Assembly: GCA_002772645.1 (NCBI GenBank)
Contig: PFDK01000003.1
Span: forward strand, 1-40,492
DNA length: 40,492 nt
From: Candidatus Pacebacteria bacterium CG10_big_fil_rev_8_21_14_0_10_56_10
Lineage (GTDB): Bacteria > Patescibacteriota > Microgenomatia > UBA1400 > PJMF01
Direction of reading: 5' to 3'
Shown here in pieces: positions 1 through 9,795 of this stretch. Position 1 is the stretch's first letter, and each line of letters starts with the position of its first letter. Under the pieces are notes generated by a model, which saw only the letters and a program-made list of their open reading frames with translations, was not told the DNA's origin and ran no database searches. Position numbers and translations under genes: made by a program.

Positions 1-1601
1 TCGAAGGCGTTGAAGTCCTTGACGTGGAACGAGACGGTGAAGCGGCCCGGCGGTACCTTGCCTGTTAAAGCGTACAGCGGGGCGTTGGTACCCCAGATGA
101 ACAGTTGGGGGTCCTGACTGCCAGCGATGATAGCCGCCGCCCGGTAGTTGTCGGCCGTCAAAGCGTCAAACGAGTTGAAGTAATCCGTTCGAGAAAGCTG
201 GCCGCCGACAAACTCCAAGCTGCGCCGATAGTAGCTCAAGGTGGGGTAGAAACCTACTTGCAGCAGTTGCAGAACTTGCCACAGGCCGGCCAGCAGGACC
301 AGGCCGATAGTTGTCTCGGCGAGCAGGTAGCGGCGGTACTTGAGGAGTTGACTAGACTTGCGGGCGGCAGACTTTTTGGCAGCGGCAGGGCCGGCCCAGC
401 CAAGGTGCTGGCCGATCAGTCCCACCACCAGTCCCCCGCTCAAGGCCAGTCCTGGGACAACCTGCTGAAAGTAGTGGGGGTAAGGCCGGTTAGACAGCAG
501 GGCGGCGAACAAGGCCAGCACCAGCCAGCTGGCCGCGAACTGGAAAGCCGGTCTGACCCGGCCGCGCAAAATTGTCAGCAGCCCCACCAGGCCGCCGGCC
601 AGCGCCGCTTTGCCGCCCAGACTGAACAGCCCGACCAGCAGCGGTCCGTCGAACGGCAGTCCGAAGGCTTGGGAGTAACGGAAGTTGTACAGCAGGCCGA
701 ACTCCAGGTAATCTGGTACGGCGCCCAGCAGGGCAAAGTAGCCGATCGAAGCGGCAATAGCTGCCGCCATGCCTACCCCAATCAAGCTAGTCCGGGCCAG
801 TACTTGGCGGGCTAGCCGCCGCCAGTTGGCAAACTGCTGTTTGGTCCAGGGCCAGCGGTTGGGCACGGCGTTGGTAAGCGTAAACCAGCTGACGCTGATC
901 AGCGCCACCGCGTCAAACACTGCCGGCACTTTAGTCAGCACCGCCAGCCCCAGCAACAGACCGGCCGCCAGGTAAAGTACGGCATCGTGGGTGTTGGTCA
1001 GTACATCTGCCAGCGCTTGCTGGAGTGATCGGGCCTGGGACTTGACTTGCTTAGCCTGGGCTAATCTCAGGCCGGCCAGTGACAGCTGACCGCTGGCCAG
1101 CCGGCGGCTATCTTCGAAAAATCCCGAGTAGAACTTGGTGTACGACAGCAACAAGGCCGCCACCATCACAAAGCCAATCACGAACAGCTCGCCATTGGGA
1201 ATGTTGCCTTCAAAAGCGGGAATGCTGGTCAAGATGACGAAAGTCAGGGTGGCCAAGAACGCCGGTCCCAGCCGCGAGAAAATTTTGAGGCTTAAGTGGT
1301 AGAAAGCGATGGTGGTGACGATCATCCAGCCCGTCAATAGTACCCGGAAACTGAACTGGTCGGGCACTAAGCTGAGCAAGTAGATGACCGGCGTTTTGTG
1401 GTCGACGATGTCGGTGTAGAGAGTAGCGCCTTGGCGCAAAGCGTTGCCGATGGTCAGGTAGATGGCCTCGTCGCCGTACCAGACCGGCTCCAGGAAATTG
1501 GGCAGGCGCAGTACCACCAGCACTAGCAACAGAACCAACAGCGGCAGCTCACGGTCTAGCGCCGCGTCCCAACCACGCAGTCGGGCAACGAATTTGGTCA
1601 C
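1..1601 (-). CDS. Glycosyltransferase family 39 / PMT-like integral membrane protein (partial, runs off the window start)
   Basis: Read by hand from a GTG at 1601: VTKFVARLRGWDAALDRELPLLVLLLVLVVLRLPNFLEPVWYGDEAIYLTIGNALRQGATLYTDIVDHKTPVIYLL..., typical of the GT39/ArnT N-terminus (acidic motif after TM1), followed by many hydrophobic segments. Confidence 0.75.
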   Translation of the reverse strand, partial: MTKFVARLRGWDAALDRELPLLVLLLVLVVLRLPNFLEPVWYGDEAIYLTIGNALRQGATLYTDIVDHKTPVIYLLSLVPDQFSFRVLLTGWMIVTTIAFYHLSLKIFSRLGPAFLATLTFVILTSIPAFEGNIPNGELFVIGFVMVAALLLSYTKFYSGFFEDSRRLASGQLSLAGLRLAQAKQVKSQARSLQQALADVLTNTHDAVLYLAAGLLLGLAVLTKVPAVFDAVALISVSWFTLTNAVPNRWPWTKQQFANWRRLARQVLARTSLIGVGMAAAIAASIGYFALLGAVPDYLEFGLLYNFRYSQAFGLPFDGPLLVGLFSLGGKAALAGGLVGLLTILRGRVRPAFQFAASWLVLALFAALLSNRPYPHYFQQVVPGLALSGGLVVGLIGQHLGWAGPAAAKKSAARKSSQLLKYRRYLLAETTIGLVLLAGLWQVLQLLQVGFYPTLSYYRRSLEFVGGQLSRTDYFNSFDALTADNYRAAAIIAGSQDPQLFIWGTNAPLYALTGKVPPGRFTVSFHVKDFNAF

Positions 1602-1700
1602 CTTGCCATTATGCCGAATCAAAAGCCGGTTGTCAGCGGGAAACCAGCCAGCTCCGTGCAACCGGCGGCTTGGGAAACCGGCGGCGGCCGAGCAGTACGC

Positions 1701-3197
1701 TCAGACCTTCTCGGTGACCCGGTACTCGATGTAGCGGCCCAACATCAGCCGAGTGTGGGCGTCGATCCCCGGCAGGGCTGAGAAAAAGAAACCGATCACC
1801 GGCAGCATCAGGAACTCGAGCGGCTGGAGGATGACCGACAGCACTCGGCGGCGGCGCGGCCGGGGCGGCCGGTTGATGGCGTCGATCACGAACACTGTCA
1901 CCATCGACACCAACGACAGCGTCAGCAAAGTAGAAGTGACCTGCGGCAAAGTTTTGCCCAGCACCGTTCGGCTGAACTGATCATTGAGCAGCGGCGGCAA
2001 CATTGCCGAGATGGTGATCGCAAACCAGTTGACCGGCCACAAGAAATGGTCCTCGATCACTTTGAACACCCGGATAGTTTTGTCCAGGAACGGCACGTCC
2101 TCAGCCAGGATGTACTGGCGGATGATGTAGGCATCGTCGCTAACTCCCCAGGCCCAGCGCTTGAGCTGTTCGTACTGGTTGATGTACGACTGCCAGGTGC
2201 CCTGGGCCTCAGGAGCGTCGGCGGTGATCGGCAGGAAAATGGGCTTGACCTCAAACTGGCCTTTTTTGGCGAAGTACGACTTAAAGAACAACCGGTAGTC
2301 CTCGGGGATGACGTCGGTGTCCCAGTAGCCGATGTCATCGACGTGCTTGAGCGTAGTGGAGTAAGTGGAGAAGTTGACTAGCCGGTCCTGGCGCATCAGC
2401 ACGTACATCTGGGTCACCGAGAAAATTGAGGCCAGCACCCTGATGGGCGCCGGTACTTGCCAGATGTTGTTGTAAAACACGATCACGCCCTGCCAGATCA
2501 AGTTGTACGGCTGGTCGCTCTTGAGGAACTCGAACGTTAAGTTGGCAAAGTAATGGTGGTGAAGGATGGCGTCGGCGTCTTCGCTGGTGATGGTGATGTT
2601 GCCGATGGGGATACCCTGCCGGTCGACCAGCAGTTTTTTGGCTTGTTTGGCGCCCCAGCTGGTGTTGGCCGACTTGCCTTTAACTTCGCCGGTGATGTCG
2701 GGGTGAAAAGTGGTCCAGAAGTTCCCAAATATCTGGCCGTACTTCTCCTGGAGGTGAGCGGCTTTGTCTCGGGCGGGCTTGCCTTCGCGCTCTTCGAACG
2801 ACACCATTACGTGAAGATTGGTCAGCGGCATCGACTGTTGTAGTAAGGCATCGATAGTTCGCTCCAGGGTGGCTTGCGGCTCGGTAAAGGTAGGGATGAT
2901 GACCAGGTGATGGATCTGGCGCCAACGCTGGGGAAAGGTCTTGTCCAGGTCAGCGATCCAGTCAAAGTTGACGGCGGCCTTGATCTTGAGGTGGGCGATG
3001 ACCGAGCCGACCGCTAACGACACCGACCGGAACAGCCAGTACACGGTAAAAGCGATCACGTAGTAGGCCACCAGAGTAGGCACGATCAGCGATCCCCAGA
3101 TAGGAAAGAGGATGAAAAACCAGGAGAACGCCCCCGGCAGGATCTCGAGGGCGCGTTGGGTCCGGACCGGGTGTCGGCGGACGTATCGCTTGAGCAT
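1701..3197 (-). CDS. Family 2-like membrane glycosyltransferase
   Basis: 498 aa; N-terminal TM pair, VIIPTFTEPQATLERTIDAL, SEDADAILHHHYF, QYEQLKRWAWG and C-terminal TMs, as in GT2 processive-type enzymes. Confidence 0.75.
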   Translation of the reverse strand: MLKRYVRRHPVRTQRALEILPGAFSWFFILFPIWGSLIVPTLVAYYVIAFTVYWLFRSVSLAVGSVIAHLKIKAAVNFDWIADLDKTFPQRWRQIHHLVIIPTFTEPQATLERTIDALLQQSMPLTNLHVMVSFEEREGKPARDKAAHLQEKYGQIFGNFWTTFHPDITGEVKGKSANTSWGAKQAKKLLVDRQGIPIGNITITSEDADAILHHHYFANLTFEFLKSDQPYNLIWQGVIVFYNNIWQVPAPIRVLASIFSVTQMYVLMRQDRLVNFSTYSTTLKHVDDIGYWDTDVIPEDYRLFFKSYFAKKGQFEVKPIFLPITADAPEAQGTWQSYINQYEQLKRWAWGVSDDAYIIRQYILAEDVPFLDKTIRVFKVIEDHFLWPVNWFAITISAMLPPLLNDQFSRTVLGKTLPQVTSTLLTLSLVSMVTVFVIDAINRPPRPRRRRVLSVILQPLEFLMLPVIGFFFSALPGIDAHTRLMLGRYIEYRVTEKV

Positions 3198-3391
3198 TGG
3201 GGGTATTATACGTGGTTGGGGCGGGTAGGGCAGGTAAGGGAGGCAGACGAGTCGAGGTGATCTTCAATCCTGAGGCAATTTAATTATGCCTAATTATGCC
3301 AATGTAGGCATTTTTTAACACCTTTTTTTGGGGTTCTCAAACGATGGGCCGTTAGTGGGCCATTTTGACCCACGCTTTGAAACAGTGTTTT

Positions 3392-4243
3392 TTAAGACAC
3401 TAAAATTTTTGAGGACAAATTGTGAAAGCACGTCAAGGTATTTTGACAAAGTTCGTCGAGTGAAAGGTTGAGTTGATGGTGGAGGTACTGGGCGGTGTCA
3501 GCAACCATCCAGGGTAGGCAAGTTTGGCCGCGGTGTGATTGAGGCGGTAGGAAAGGGGCGTCGGTCTCGACGAGGAGGCGGTCGGGCGGGATCATAGTAA
3601 CCAGCTGGCGCAGGCCGTCGGCACTCGGGTAGGTAACGTTGCCGGCTAGGCCGACGTACGCGCCCAGCTCGAGCGCCTGCTTGAGGTACTTCTCAGGCCC
3701 GGAAACGCAGTGGAGGATGAACGGCCAGCGGCCAGGGTGGTTTTCTTTAAGAATAGATAAAGCGTCCCAGTGGGCCTCGCTGTCGCGGTCCCTGATGTGG
3801 ATGATGACGGGCAGGTCAAGCTTGCCGGCTAGTTCCAGCTGGGCGGCAAAGAGTTGTTGCTGACTGTGCTTGAGCTGTTGGGCCTGGGATGGCACGCTGG
3901 GCAGGCGCAAGTAGTCCAGGCCGGTTTCGCCAACGGCAACAATCAGCTCGCTGCGATCTTTGGCAAGCTCCTCGAGTTCCTGGATGCCGCCGCCATCTTG
4001 ACTATGAATAGGGTGGATGCCGATGACAGCCCCCAGGCCAGGCACTTTAGCGGCGATGTCGATACTACGCCGACTAGTCTCAACGGTAGTGGCCGCCACT
4101 ACTCCACCTACCACCCCTTTTTGTCGAGCGATCTGCCAATGACGGCGCCAATCACCTTCAGGCGGCTGTTGGGACCAAGGCGCGGCCCGACCGCTCCACA
4201 ACGGCTCCAAGTTGTAGTGGACGTGGCTGTCGATGATCCTCAT
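3392..4243 (-). CDS. tatD: TatD family metal-dependent hydrolase/DNase
   Basis: MRIIDSHVHYN, GVVAATT, IGIHPIHS, VAVGETGLDYLR, PVIIHIRD, LHCVSG, LLVETDAPFLPPQ motifs. Confidence 0.9.
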   Translation of the reverse strand: MRIIDSHVHYNLEPLWSGRAAPWSQQPPEGDWRRHWQIARQKGVVGGVVAATTVETSRRSIDIAAKVPGLGAVIGIHPIHSQDGGGIQELEELAKDRSELIVAVGETGLDYLRLPSVPSQAQQLKHSQQQLFAAQLELAGKLDLPVIIHIRDRDSEAHWDALSILKENHPGRWPFILHCVSGPEKYLKQALELGAYVGLAGNVTYPSADGLRQLVTMIPPDRLLVETDAPFLPPQSHRGQTCLPWMVADTAQYLHHQLNLSLDELCQNTLTCFHNLSSKILVS

Positions 4244-4249
4244 GGCCGG

Positions 4250-5752
4250 CTACGACTGCTCCAGGCGAGGGAAAAGTGGCGCCAGCGCAGCGACGCGCTG
4301 TTGGCGAAAATGCTCCAGGATAGCGCGGCTGGTTTGCGGCAGGAAAGGGCGCAGGTTGGTAGCAATCTGGACGATTTGCTGGACGGCCGCCCGCAGTACT
4401 TCGGCTTGAGCTTCGACTCGCTTGGTCCAGGGGGCAGTGTCGCTCAGGAACTGGTCGGCGGCGGCTACTCGCTGGTTGATTATCTCCAGCGCTTCACCGA
4501 GCTCTAGTTCGTCCAGCCGAGCGGCTACCTGCGGACTGAAAGCCGGCAGCTGGTCCGCGCCCGCCTGGCCATCCCCGCCGGCCAGGCCAGCTCGGTGACA
4601 AAGGGCCGCCACCCGTGAACAAAGGTTACCCAAGCCGTTGGCCAGTTCGGCAGTGTAAAGGCGCTCAAAACTGTCGTAACTAAAGTCACCGTCGCCGTGA
4701 CTGGGAATGTAGCGCAGTAAGTAGTAGCGGACAGGCTCCAGGCCGTAGCGCTCGATCAGTTGGAAAGGATCGACCACGTTACCTAGGCTTTTGCTCATCT
4801 TGCGCCCGTCGGCAGTCAGGAAGCCGTGGACCGAGATGGCTTTGGGCAGGGGCAGTCCCGCCGACAGCAGGATAGCCGGCCAGTAGACGGCGTGAAAACG
4901 GAGAATGTCCTTGCCGATGAAGTGAACGTCGGCCGGCCAGAACCGCAGCCAGCGCTGGTGGTCGTAACCCCAGCCCAGCGCCGTCATGTAGATCGTCAAA
5001 GCGTCAAACCAGACGTACATCACTTGGCTATCGTCGCCCGGCACTGGTACGCCTACTCCTCGCGCCCGCCCGGCTCGGCGCGAGACGCTGAAGTCCTCCA
5101 GCCCCTGATCGATAAAGCTCAAGACCTCTTTTTTAAACTTCTCCGAGACGATCTTGAGCTGGTCGGTCTCGATCAGCAGACGCAGCTGCCGCTGGTACTT
5201 GGACAGCCGAAAAAAGTAGTTCTCTTCCGAGACTTGTTGGGGCGACTCCTGATGTTGGGGACAACGGCCATCTACCAGCTCTTCGGGCTTGTAGAAACAC
5301 TCACAGCCCACGCAGTACAGGCCGGTGTAGGTTTTTTTGTACAGATCGCCGGCTTGGTCGGTGGCCCGCCACAACTGCTGGACGCCGGGCCAGTGCTTGG
5401 TTTGGTCACTACCGCGGCGAAACTCATCCAGCTCGATACCAAGACGCTGGTAGGCATCTTGAAAAATCTGGGCGTACTTGTCGAGCCAGTCCGAGACCGG
5501 TACACCGGCCTTTTCCGCGGCCTGGACGTTTTTCAGGCTGTTTTCGTCGGCGCCGGAAGTAAACATGACGCGCTTGCCCAGCAGCCGCTGGTAGCGGTTG
5601 ATGACGTCGGCTTGGAACCACTCCAGGACGTGGCCGATGTGCGGCCGGGCGTTGACGTACGGGATGGCAGTGGTCAGGTGGAAGCGGTCGGCGCGTTTAG
5701 CGGGTTTGGTAAGTTTGGCGCGTTTAGTGGGTTGAGCATTTGGTGAAGTCAT
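4250..5752 (-). CDS. metG: Methionyl-tRNA synthetase (short, no C-terminal tRNA-binding domain)
   Basis: TTAIPYVNARPHIGHVLEWFQADVINRYQRL (HIGH), KMSKSLGNVVDP (KMSKS), zinc-knuckle-like CVGCECFYKPEELVDGRCPQH; ATG at 5752 preferred to the longer ORF start at 5944. Confidence 0.93.
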   Translation of the reverse strand: MTSPNAQPTKRAKLTKPAKRADRFHLTTAIPYVNARPHIGHVLEWFQADVINRYQRLLGKRVMFTSGADENSLKNVQAAEKAGVPVSDWLDKYAQIFQDAYQRLGIELDEFRRGSDQTKHWPGVQQLWRATDQAGDLYKKTYTGLYCVGCECFYKPEELVDGRCPQHQESPQQVSEENYFFRLSKYQRQLRLLIETDQLKIVSEKFKKEVLSFIDQGLEDFSVSRRAGRARGVGVPVPGDDSQVMYVWFDALTIYMTALGWGYDHQRWLRFWPADVHFIGKDILRFHAVYWPAILLSAGLPLPKAISVHGFLTADGRKMSKSLGNVVDPFQLIERYGLEPVRYYLLRYIPSHGDGDFSYDSFERLYTAELANGLGNLCSRVAALCHRAGLAGGDGQAGADQLPAFSPQVAARLDELELGEALEIINQRVAAADQFLSDTAPWTKRVEAQAEVLRAAVQQIVQIATNLRPFLPQTSRAILEHFRQQRVAALAPLFPRLEQS

Positions 5753-5775
5753 GGCGCCTTTCGATTGTCTCACAA

Positions 5776-5822
5776 CTAAAAAACCCCGCGGCGCGAGGCT
5801 TTTCACACCAGCACCTCGCGCT
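5776..5822 (-). terminator. Rho-independent terminator-like hairpin downstream of the phosphoribosyltransferase gene
   Basis: Minus strand: GCGCGAGG-loop-CCTCGCGC, then CGCGGGGTTTTTT. Confidence 0.6.
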
Positions 5823-5840
5823 TTACAGTAGCGGCGGTGA

Positions 5841-6437
5841 TTAGTCATCGTTGTCGATAAACACCGGCAGGTGGCCCAGCGCGATGACGTCGGACCACTT
5901 GGCGCGGTCGCCTTCGGTGAATATTGCCGCTTCCGCGACCACATCAGCCTGTGCCTGAATCGTGACGAGCCGCATCCCCTGTAGGGTACTTCCCGTGGAG
6001 ATCACGTCATCAATCAAAATGACGCGCTTACCCACCACCAACTGGCGGTCTTTCTCATCGAGGAACAGTGTCTGCGGCTCACCCGTCGTGATGCTCAGCG
6101 TTTCGGCACTCATCGCGTTGCCCATGTACGGCTTATACTTTTTTCGCAAAACGACGTACGGCAGATCCAACTCAACGGCCAGCGCGTAAATTAAAGGAAT
6201 ACCCTTAGCCTCAGCCGTGACCAGAATGTCCGGTCGATAACTCTTTAACTTCGGCGCCAACTCTTTACTGACGGCCTGCACCAACTCGGTATCCCCGAGA
6301 ATGTTGAGAATGGCGATGCGCACGCCGGGCTTGATTTCAAACAGGCGTAAATCACGCTGAACACCGGCCACTGTGACCGGATAGGTGTCGTGCCGGGGTG
6401 CTGGGGACGGCTCTTTGTGTTGTGATCTCTCAGTCAT
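5841..6437 (-). CDS. Phosphoribosyltransferase (adenine/xanthine PRT-like)
   Basis: PRPP motif RVILIDDVISTGSTLQGM; VTAEAKGIPLIYALA; KKYKPYMGNAMSAETLSITTG. ORF can extend to 6461. Confidence 0.8.
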   Translation of the reverse strand: MTERSQHKEPSPAPRHDTYPVTVAGVQRDLRLFEIKPGVRIAILNILGDTELVQAVSKELAPKLKSYRPDILVTAEAKGIPLIYALAVELDLPYVVLRKKYKPYMGNAMSAETLSITTGEPQTLFLDEKDRQLVVGKRVILIDDVISTGSTLQGMRLVTIQAQADVVAEAAIFTEGDRAKWSDVIALGHLPVFIDNDD

Positions 6438-6489
6438 GCTTAACGACTGATATGGTATCACATCAGGTCAGCGAGCCGGACGCGCTCGA

Positions 6490-6724
6490 TCAGTGTCCAG
6501 CGGTCAAAATAGTCACGACCTTGTCCTGGTGATCAATGCCGTAATAATTCTAAACCGGCCCAACCGATAGACATACTTTCCGGTTAAGGTGCGAGTAAGT
6601 GGCTTGCCGGCCCTGGGGTTTTCTCGAAGTTCTCCGAGCGCTGAGATCACTGCCCGCCGATAAAGACGTTTAAGGTTCTTGAGTTCTGAGCGAGCTTGGG
6701 CAGCGACAACAACCCGGTACATTA
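6490..6724 (-). pseudogene. RelE/ParE-family toxin with a C-terminal frameshift
   Basis: MYRVVVAAQARSELKNLKRLYRRAVISALGELRENPRAGKPLTRTLTGKYVYRLGRFRI in frame; the expected end YYGIDHQDKVVTILTAGH* lies in the -1 frame just past the break (about 6541-6551). Confidence 0.65.
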
Positions 6725-6997
6725 CTTACCGAGCCTGAGTTCTTTTTTCAGCTCTGCTAAGCTGTATACCTTTCCCTGAGATACGTCTTTCTCCCCCTTG
6801 GCAATGGCGCCTAAGAGATGTTGGTCGCTTTCAATCCAGTTCGTTTCTTTCCATGACTCAAACTCATCGGCAGAAATCAAGACAGCCGCCGGTTTACCAT
6901 TAACAGTGATCACATACTCATCCAGCTTACTCTTGGCGTTGTTGACAAGAGTGGCGAGCTGTTCACGCACTTGGCTGATTGGCAGTGTTCTGATCAC
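6722..6997 (-). CDS. Type II antitoxin, Phd/YefM family
   Basis: MIRTLPISQVREQLATLVNNAKSKLDEYVITVNGKPAAVLISADEFESWKET; stop overlaps the toxin start (TAATG). Confidence 0.82.
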   Translation of the reverse strand: MIRTLPISQVREQLATLVNNAKSKLDEYVITVNGKPAAVLISADEFESWKETNWIESDQHLLGAIAKGEKDVSQGKVYSLAELKKELRLGK

Positions 6998-7090
6998 ATC
7001 TTTAATAGTACAAAATTAAGTACAAAAGATCATTCATTAGCTAGTTGATGCCTAGCTTAAGGATTGCGGCGCCGGGCCGAAAAGTAAGAC

Positions 7091-7540
7091 TTAACGACTT
7101 CGAAGTTTACAAAGGATTACAGCCGTAATCTCCACAACTGCTAGTACTATTGCTATCACTGCAAACACTTCGGCAGTCAGCACCACCGCTTGAAGTTTCA
7201 AGAACAGTAGAGTGGTCACTCCCAGCGCCACCAGCAAACCACGGCGAGTGTGGAGCAAGGCAAAGGCGGCACTGAAGAACGCGCCCAGGAACACCACGCC
7301 CAGCAGTGGGAGGTAAGCGGTAGGAACAAGGAAGTCACGGATGGCCGCCGGCTGGACGTTGCCCAGGATAAATCCGGTCAGGCTGTAGAACAGCACCCCT
7401 AGGAACAGCAGTGGCAAGTGGCGCAGGTACCGCTTGGAGCGCGGCGGCGATGGTGTGGCGTGGCGGTCAGAGCGGTCACGGCGGCCGGCTTTGCCCCGAC
7501 CGCTCTTTTTAAGCCGAGATTTACCTTTGGGTGGTGTCAT
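7091..7540 (-). CDS. Hypothetical membrane protein with a basic N-terminus
   Basis: Lys/Arg-rich N-terminus followed by about four hydrophobic segments; internal ATG at 7540 preferred to the TTG at 7600. Confidence 0.55.
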   Translation of the reverse strand: MTPPKGKSRLKKSGRGKAGRRDRSDRHATPSPPRSKRYLRHLPLLFLGVLFYSLTGFILGNVQPAAIRDFLVPTAYLPLLGVVFLGAFFSAAFALLHTRRGLLVALGVTTLLFLKLQAVVLTAEVFAVIAIVLAVVEITAVILCKLRSR

Positions 7541-7713
7541 GTTTTTTTGGTTGCTGGGCGGTAATTGAAATAACTGGAACCTGGCAACCAAGCAGTTCAA
7601 TTTTAGACTAAATGCTTGCCTGCCAATATGGTGAGTCCCGTGTTGCCGCTACTGACTCTTTGGCTCTATCCTAAGTTCTCGCCACCCAGCCCACTTGTCA
7701 GTATACTAAGGAC

Positions 7714-8853
7714 GTGTCTACCGAGCTGCTAATCGTCCTACTCGTCATCGTGGCCGGCTTTGCCGGCTTGTATTGGCTGCTGCGCCAGCACTTGGCCGAC
7801 CAGCGCACCGGACCGGAAGAGCTGGAAAACCTGGTCAACCGCGTTTTTGGCCAGAGCGCTCAGAAAATTGCCGAGCAGAGCCGGCATATTCTCCAGGGAG
7901 AGAAAGAGACCATTAAAGTAGACCTCGACAACAAGCATAAAACCATCGAAAAACTGGTCAAAACTCTCCAGGATGACATCAAAGTTCGTCAGCAGGAGAT
8001 CCGCGGCATCGAGCAGGACCGGACGCGCAAGTTTAGCGAGCTGACCTCGGCGCTGGAACAGCATCGCAAACTGACCGACGAGCTCAACGTCTCCACCCAA
8101 GAGCTGGCCAAGGTGCTGTCCAACAACCAGCAGCGCGGTGAGTGGGGCGAGCGGATTATCGAGGACCTGTTGACCTCCCATGGATTGAGGGAGGGCAAGC
8201 ACTACCGGCGGCAATCCACGATGGGTACTGGACTGCGGCCGGACATTACCCTGCTTTTGCCCAACAACCGGACCGTGCCGATCGACGTCAAGTTTCCCTA
8301 CTCTGCCATCCAGCACATGTCGCGGGCCGATACCAAGGCTGGTAAACTGCAGTACCGCAAGCAGTTTAGCCGGGACGTCCGGCAAAAGATCGACAAAGTA
8401 GCCGAGTACATCAGCCCGGCAGACGACACCCTGGACTACGCCATCCTGTTTGTGCCCAACGAGATGATCTTTTCGTTCATCAACCAGCAGTTCCCAGAGC
8501 TGGTGGATCGGGCCATCGCTCGGCGGGTGCTGATGGTGTCGCCGTTTACGTTCCTGATCGTGGCCCGGACGGTGATGGAGAGCTATCGCAACTTCATGAT
8601 CAGTGATAAGTTAAGAGATGTGATTGGCTACGTTGATGACTTTGTGGGCGAGTGGGGCAAGTTTAAGGACCAGTTCGAGAAGTACGGCCGGTCAATTGCC
8701 ACCCTGCAGAGCGACTACGAAGCGCTGACGGGCACGCGGGTTAGACAGATGGAGCGCAAGGTGAAGCGAATCGAGGACTACGGGGTAGCTAAGCTGGAAG
8801 AGGACAAGCAGCTAGAGGAAACTGGCCAGTTGGGATTGGAGAAGGGGGAGTAA
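7714..8853 (+). CDS. rmuC: RmuC family DNA recombination protein
   Basis: N-terminal TM, coiled coil, NNQQRGEWGERIIEDLL, RPDITLLLPNNRTVPIDVKFP, FVPNEMIFSFI; GTG start. Confidence 0.9.
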   Translation: MSTELLIVLLVIVAGFAGLYWLLRQHLADQRTGPEELENLVNRVFGQSAQKIAEQSRHILQGEKETIKVDLDNKHKTIEKLVKTLQDDIKVRQQEIRGIEQDRTRKFSELTSALEQHRKLTDELNVSTQELAKVLSNNQQRGEWGERIIEDLLTSHGLREGKHYRRQSTMGTGLRPDITLLLPNNRTVPIDVKFPYSAIQHMSRADTKAGKLQYRKQFSRDVRQKIDKVAEYISPADDTLDYAILFVPNEMIFSFINQQFPELVDRAIARRVLMVSPFTFLIVARTVMESYRNFMISDKLRDVIGYVDDFVGEWGKFKDQFEKYGRSIATLQSDYEALTGTRVRQMERKVKRIEDYGVAKLEEDKQLEETGQLGLEKGE

Positions 8854-9717
8854 GTGCGCGCAAGAGATCACAAGGCCATCATCTCCGATTTTGATGGCAC
8901 TTTGGCCGGCGCCGACAGCGTTATTTCTCAGCCGGTTAGCCAGGCGATCGGTCGGTGGCTGGCCGCGGGCAAGCACTTCTCGATCGGTGCTGACCGGCCT
9001 GCTGCGCGTTCGGGGCAGCGTTAAGGAGCTGGGTCTGACCAATCCCCAGATTGTTCGCGGCGGGGCCGAGATTGTCGAGGCCCAGACCGGCAAGGTCCTC
9101 CACGGCGAGTACTTGGACGCCGGCGAGCTGCGTTTGCTGGTCGAGTTCCTGATTGAGCACCACCTGCCGTTTTTCGCTGAGGAGGGAGAGCATATCTACG
9201 CTGACGACGGCCTGGAGAAAATAGTGGTACCTGTAGGTGTCACCGTCAAACCGCTTGACGAAATGCCTGATGAGCGCATCGCCAAGCTGTTGGTGATCAC
9301 CTCTGATCTTGATGAGCGCCGGGTCAAGCACTTACTGAACGACATCATTGGTCAGCGCCTACCTAGCACACACATCGTCAAGAGCTACAGGCCGTTCCTC
9401 AAAGCCTGGACAGCCACCTCGCAGAGAAAGGCACCAAGCACCTGGCAGCACTGCGGCTGGCCCAGCTGCTAGGCCTGGAACCCGATCAGATCGTCGGCAT
9501 TGGCGACAACCACAACGACTACCCACTGCTGACTGCCTGCGGTTACAAGGTGGCGATGGGCAATGCCCCCGACGAGCTCAAGGAGATCTCCGACTGGGTA
9601 GCGCCGCCGTATTGGGAGGACGGGGTGGCGGAGGCGATTGGTAGGCTAATGAACCAAAGCTCAACTTGCTCACTTGACACGACTATTAAAGGTGCTAGCC
9701 ACACATCATGCTCTTGA
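8854..9717 (+). pseudogene. HAD-superfamily (Cof-like) hydrolase split by two compensating frameshifts
   Basis: Frame A AIISDFDGTLAGADSVISQPVSQAIGRWLAAGKHFSI; frame B TGLLRVRGSVKELGLTNPQIVRGGAEIV...; frame A again LDSHLAEKGTKHLAALRLAQLLGLEPDQIVGIGDNHNDYPLLTACGYKVAMGNAPDELKEISDWVAPPYWEDGVAEAI. Confidence 0.8.
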
Positions 9718-9795
9718 TACTTTCAAGCGGTTAATATGTCCCTCAAACCTGTTCGCTACTCCATTGCAATGTCGGATTTGACCCAAACTTGACTC

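Noticed and set aside
3280-3320. ATGCC-AATGTA-GGCAT-TTTTTT hairpin as a terminator
   Set aside because: The T run is on the plus strand, but both flanking genes are on the minus strand; short 5-bp stem.
4826-5746. 306-aa plus-strand ORF opposite metG
   Set aside because: Antisense shadow ORF; the minus strand carries unmistakable MetRS motifs.
7738-8385. 215-aa minus-strand ORF
   Set aside because: Antisense to rmuC, which has clear family motifs.
8986-9400. Programmed frameshifting in the HAD gene
   Set aside because: Two opposite shifts would be needed and neither site has a classical slippery heptamer; decay or indel error is simpler.
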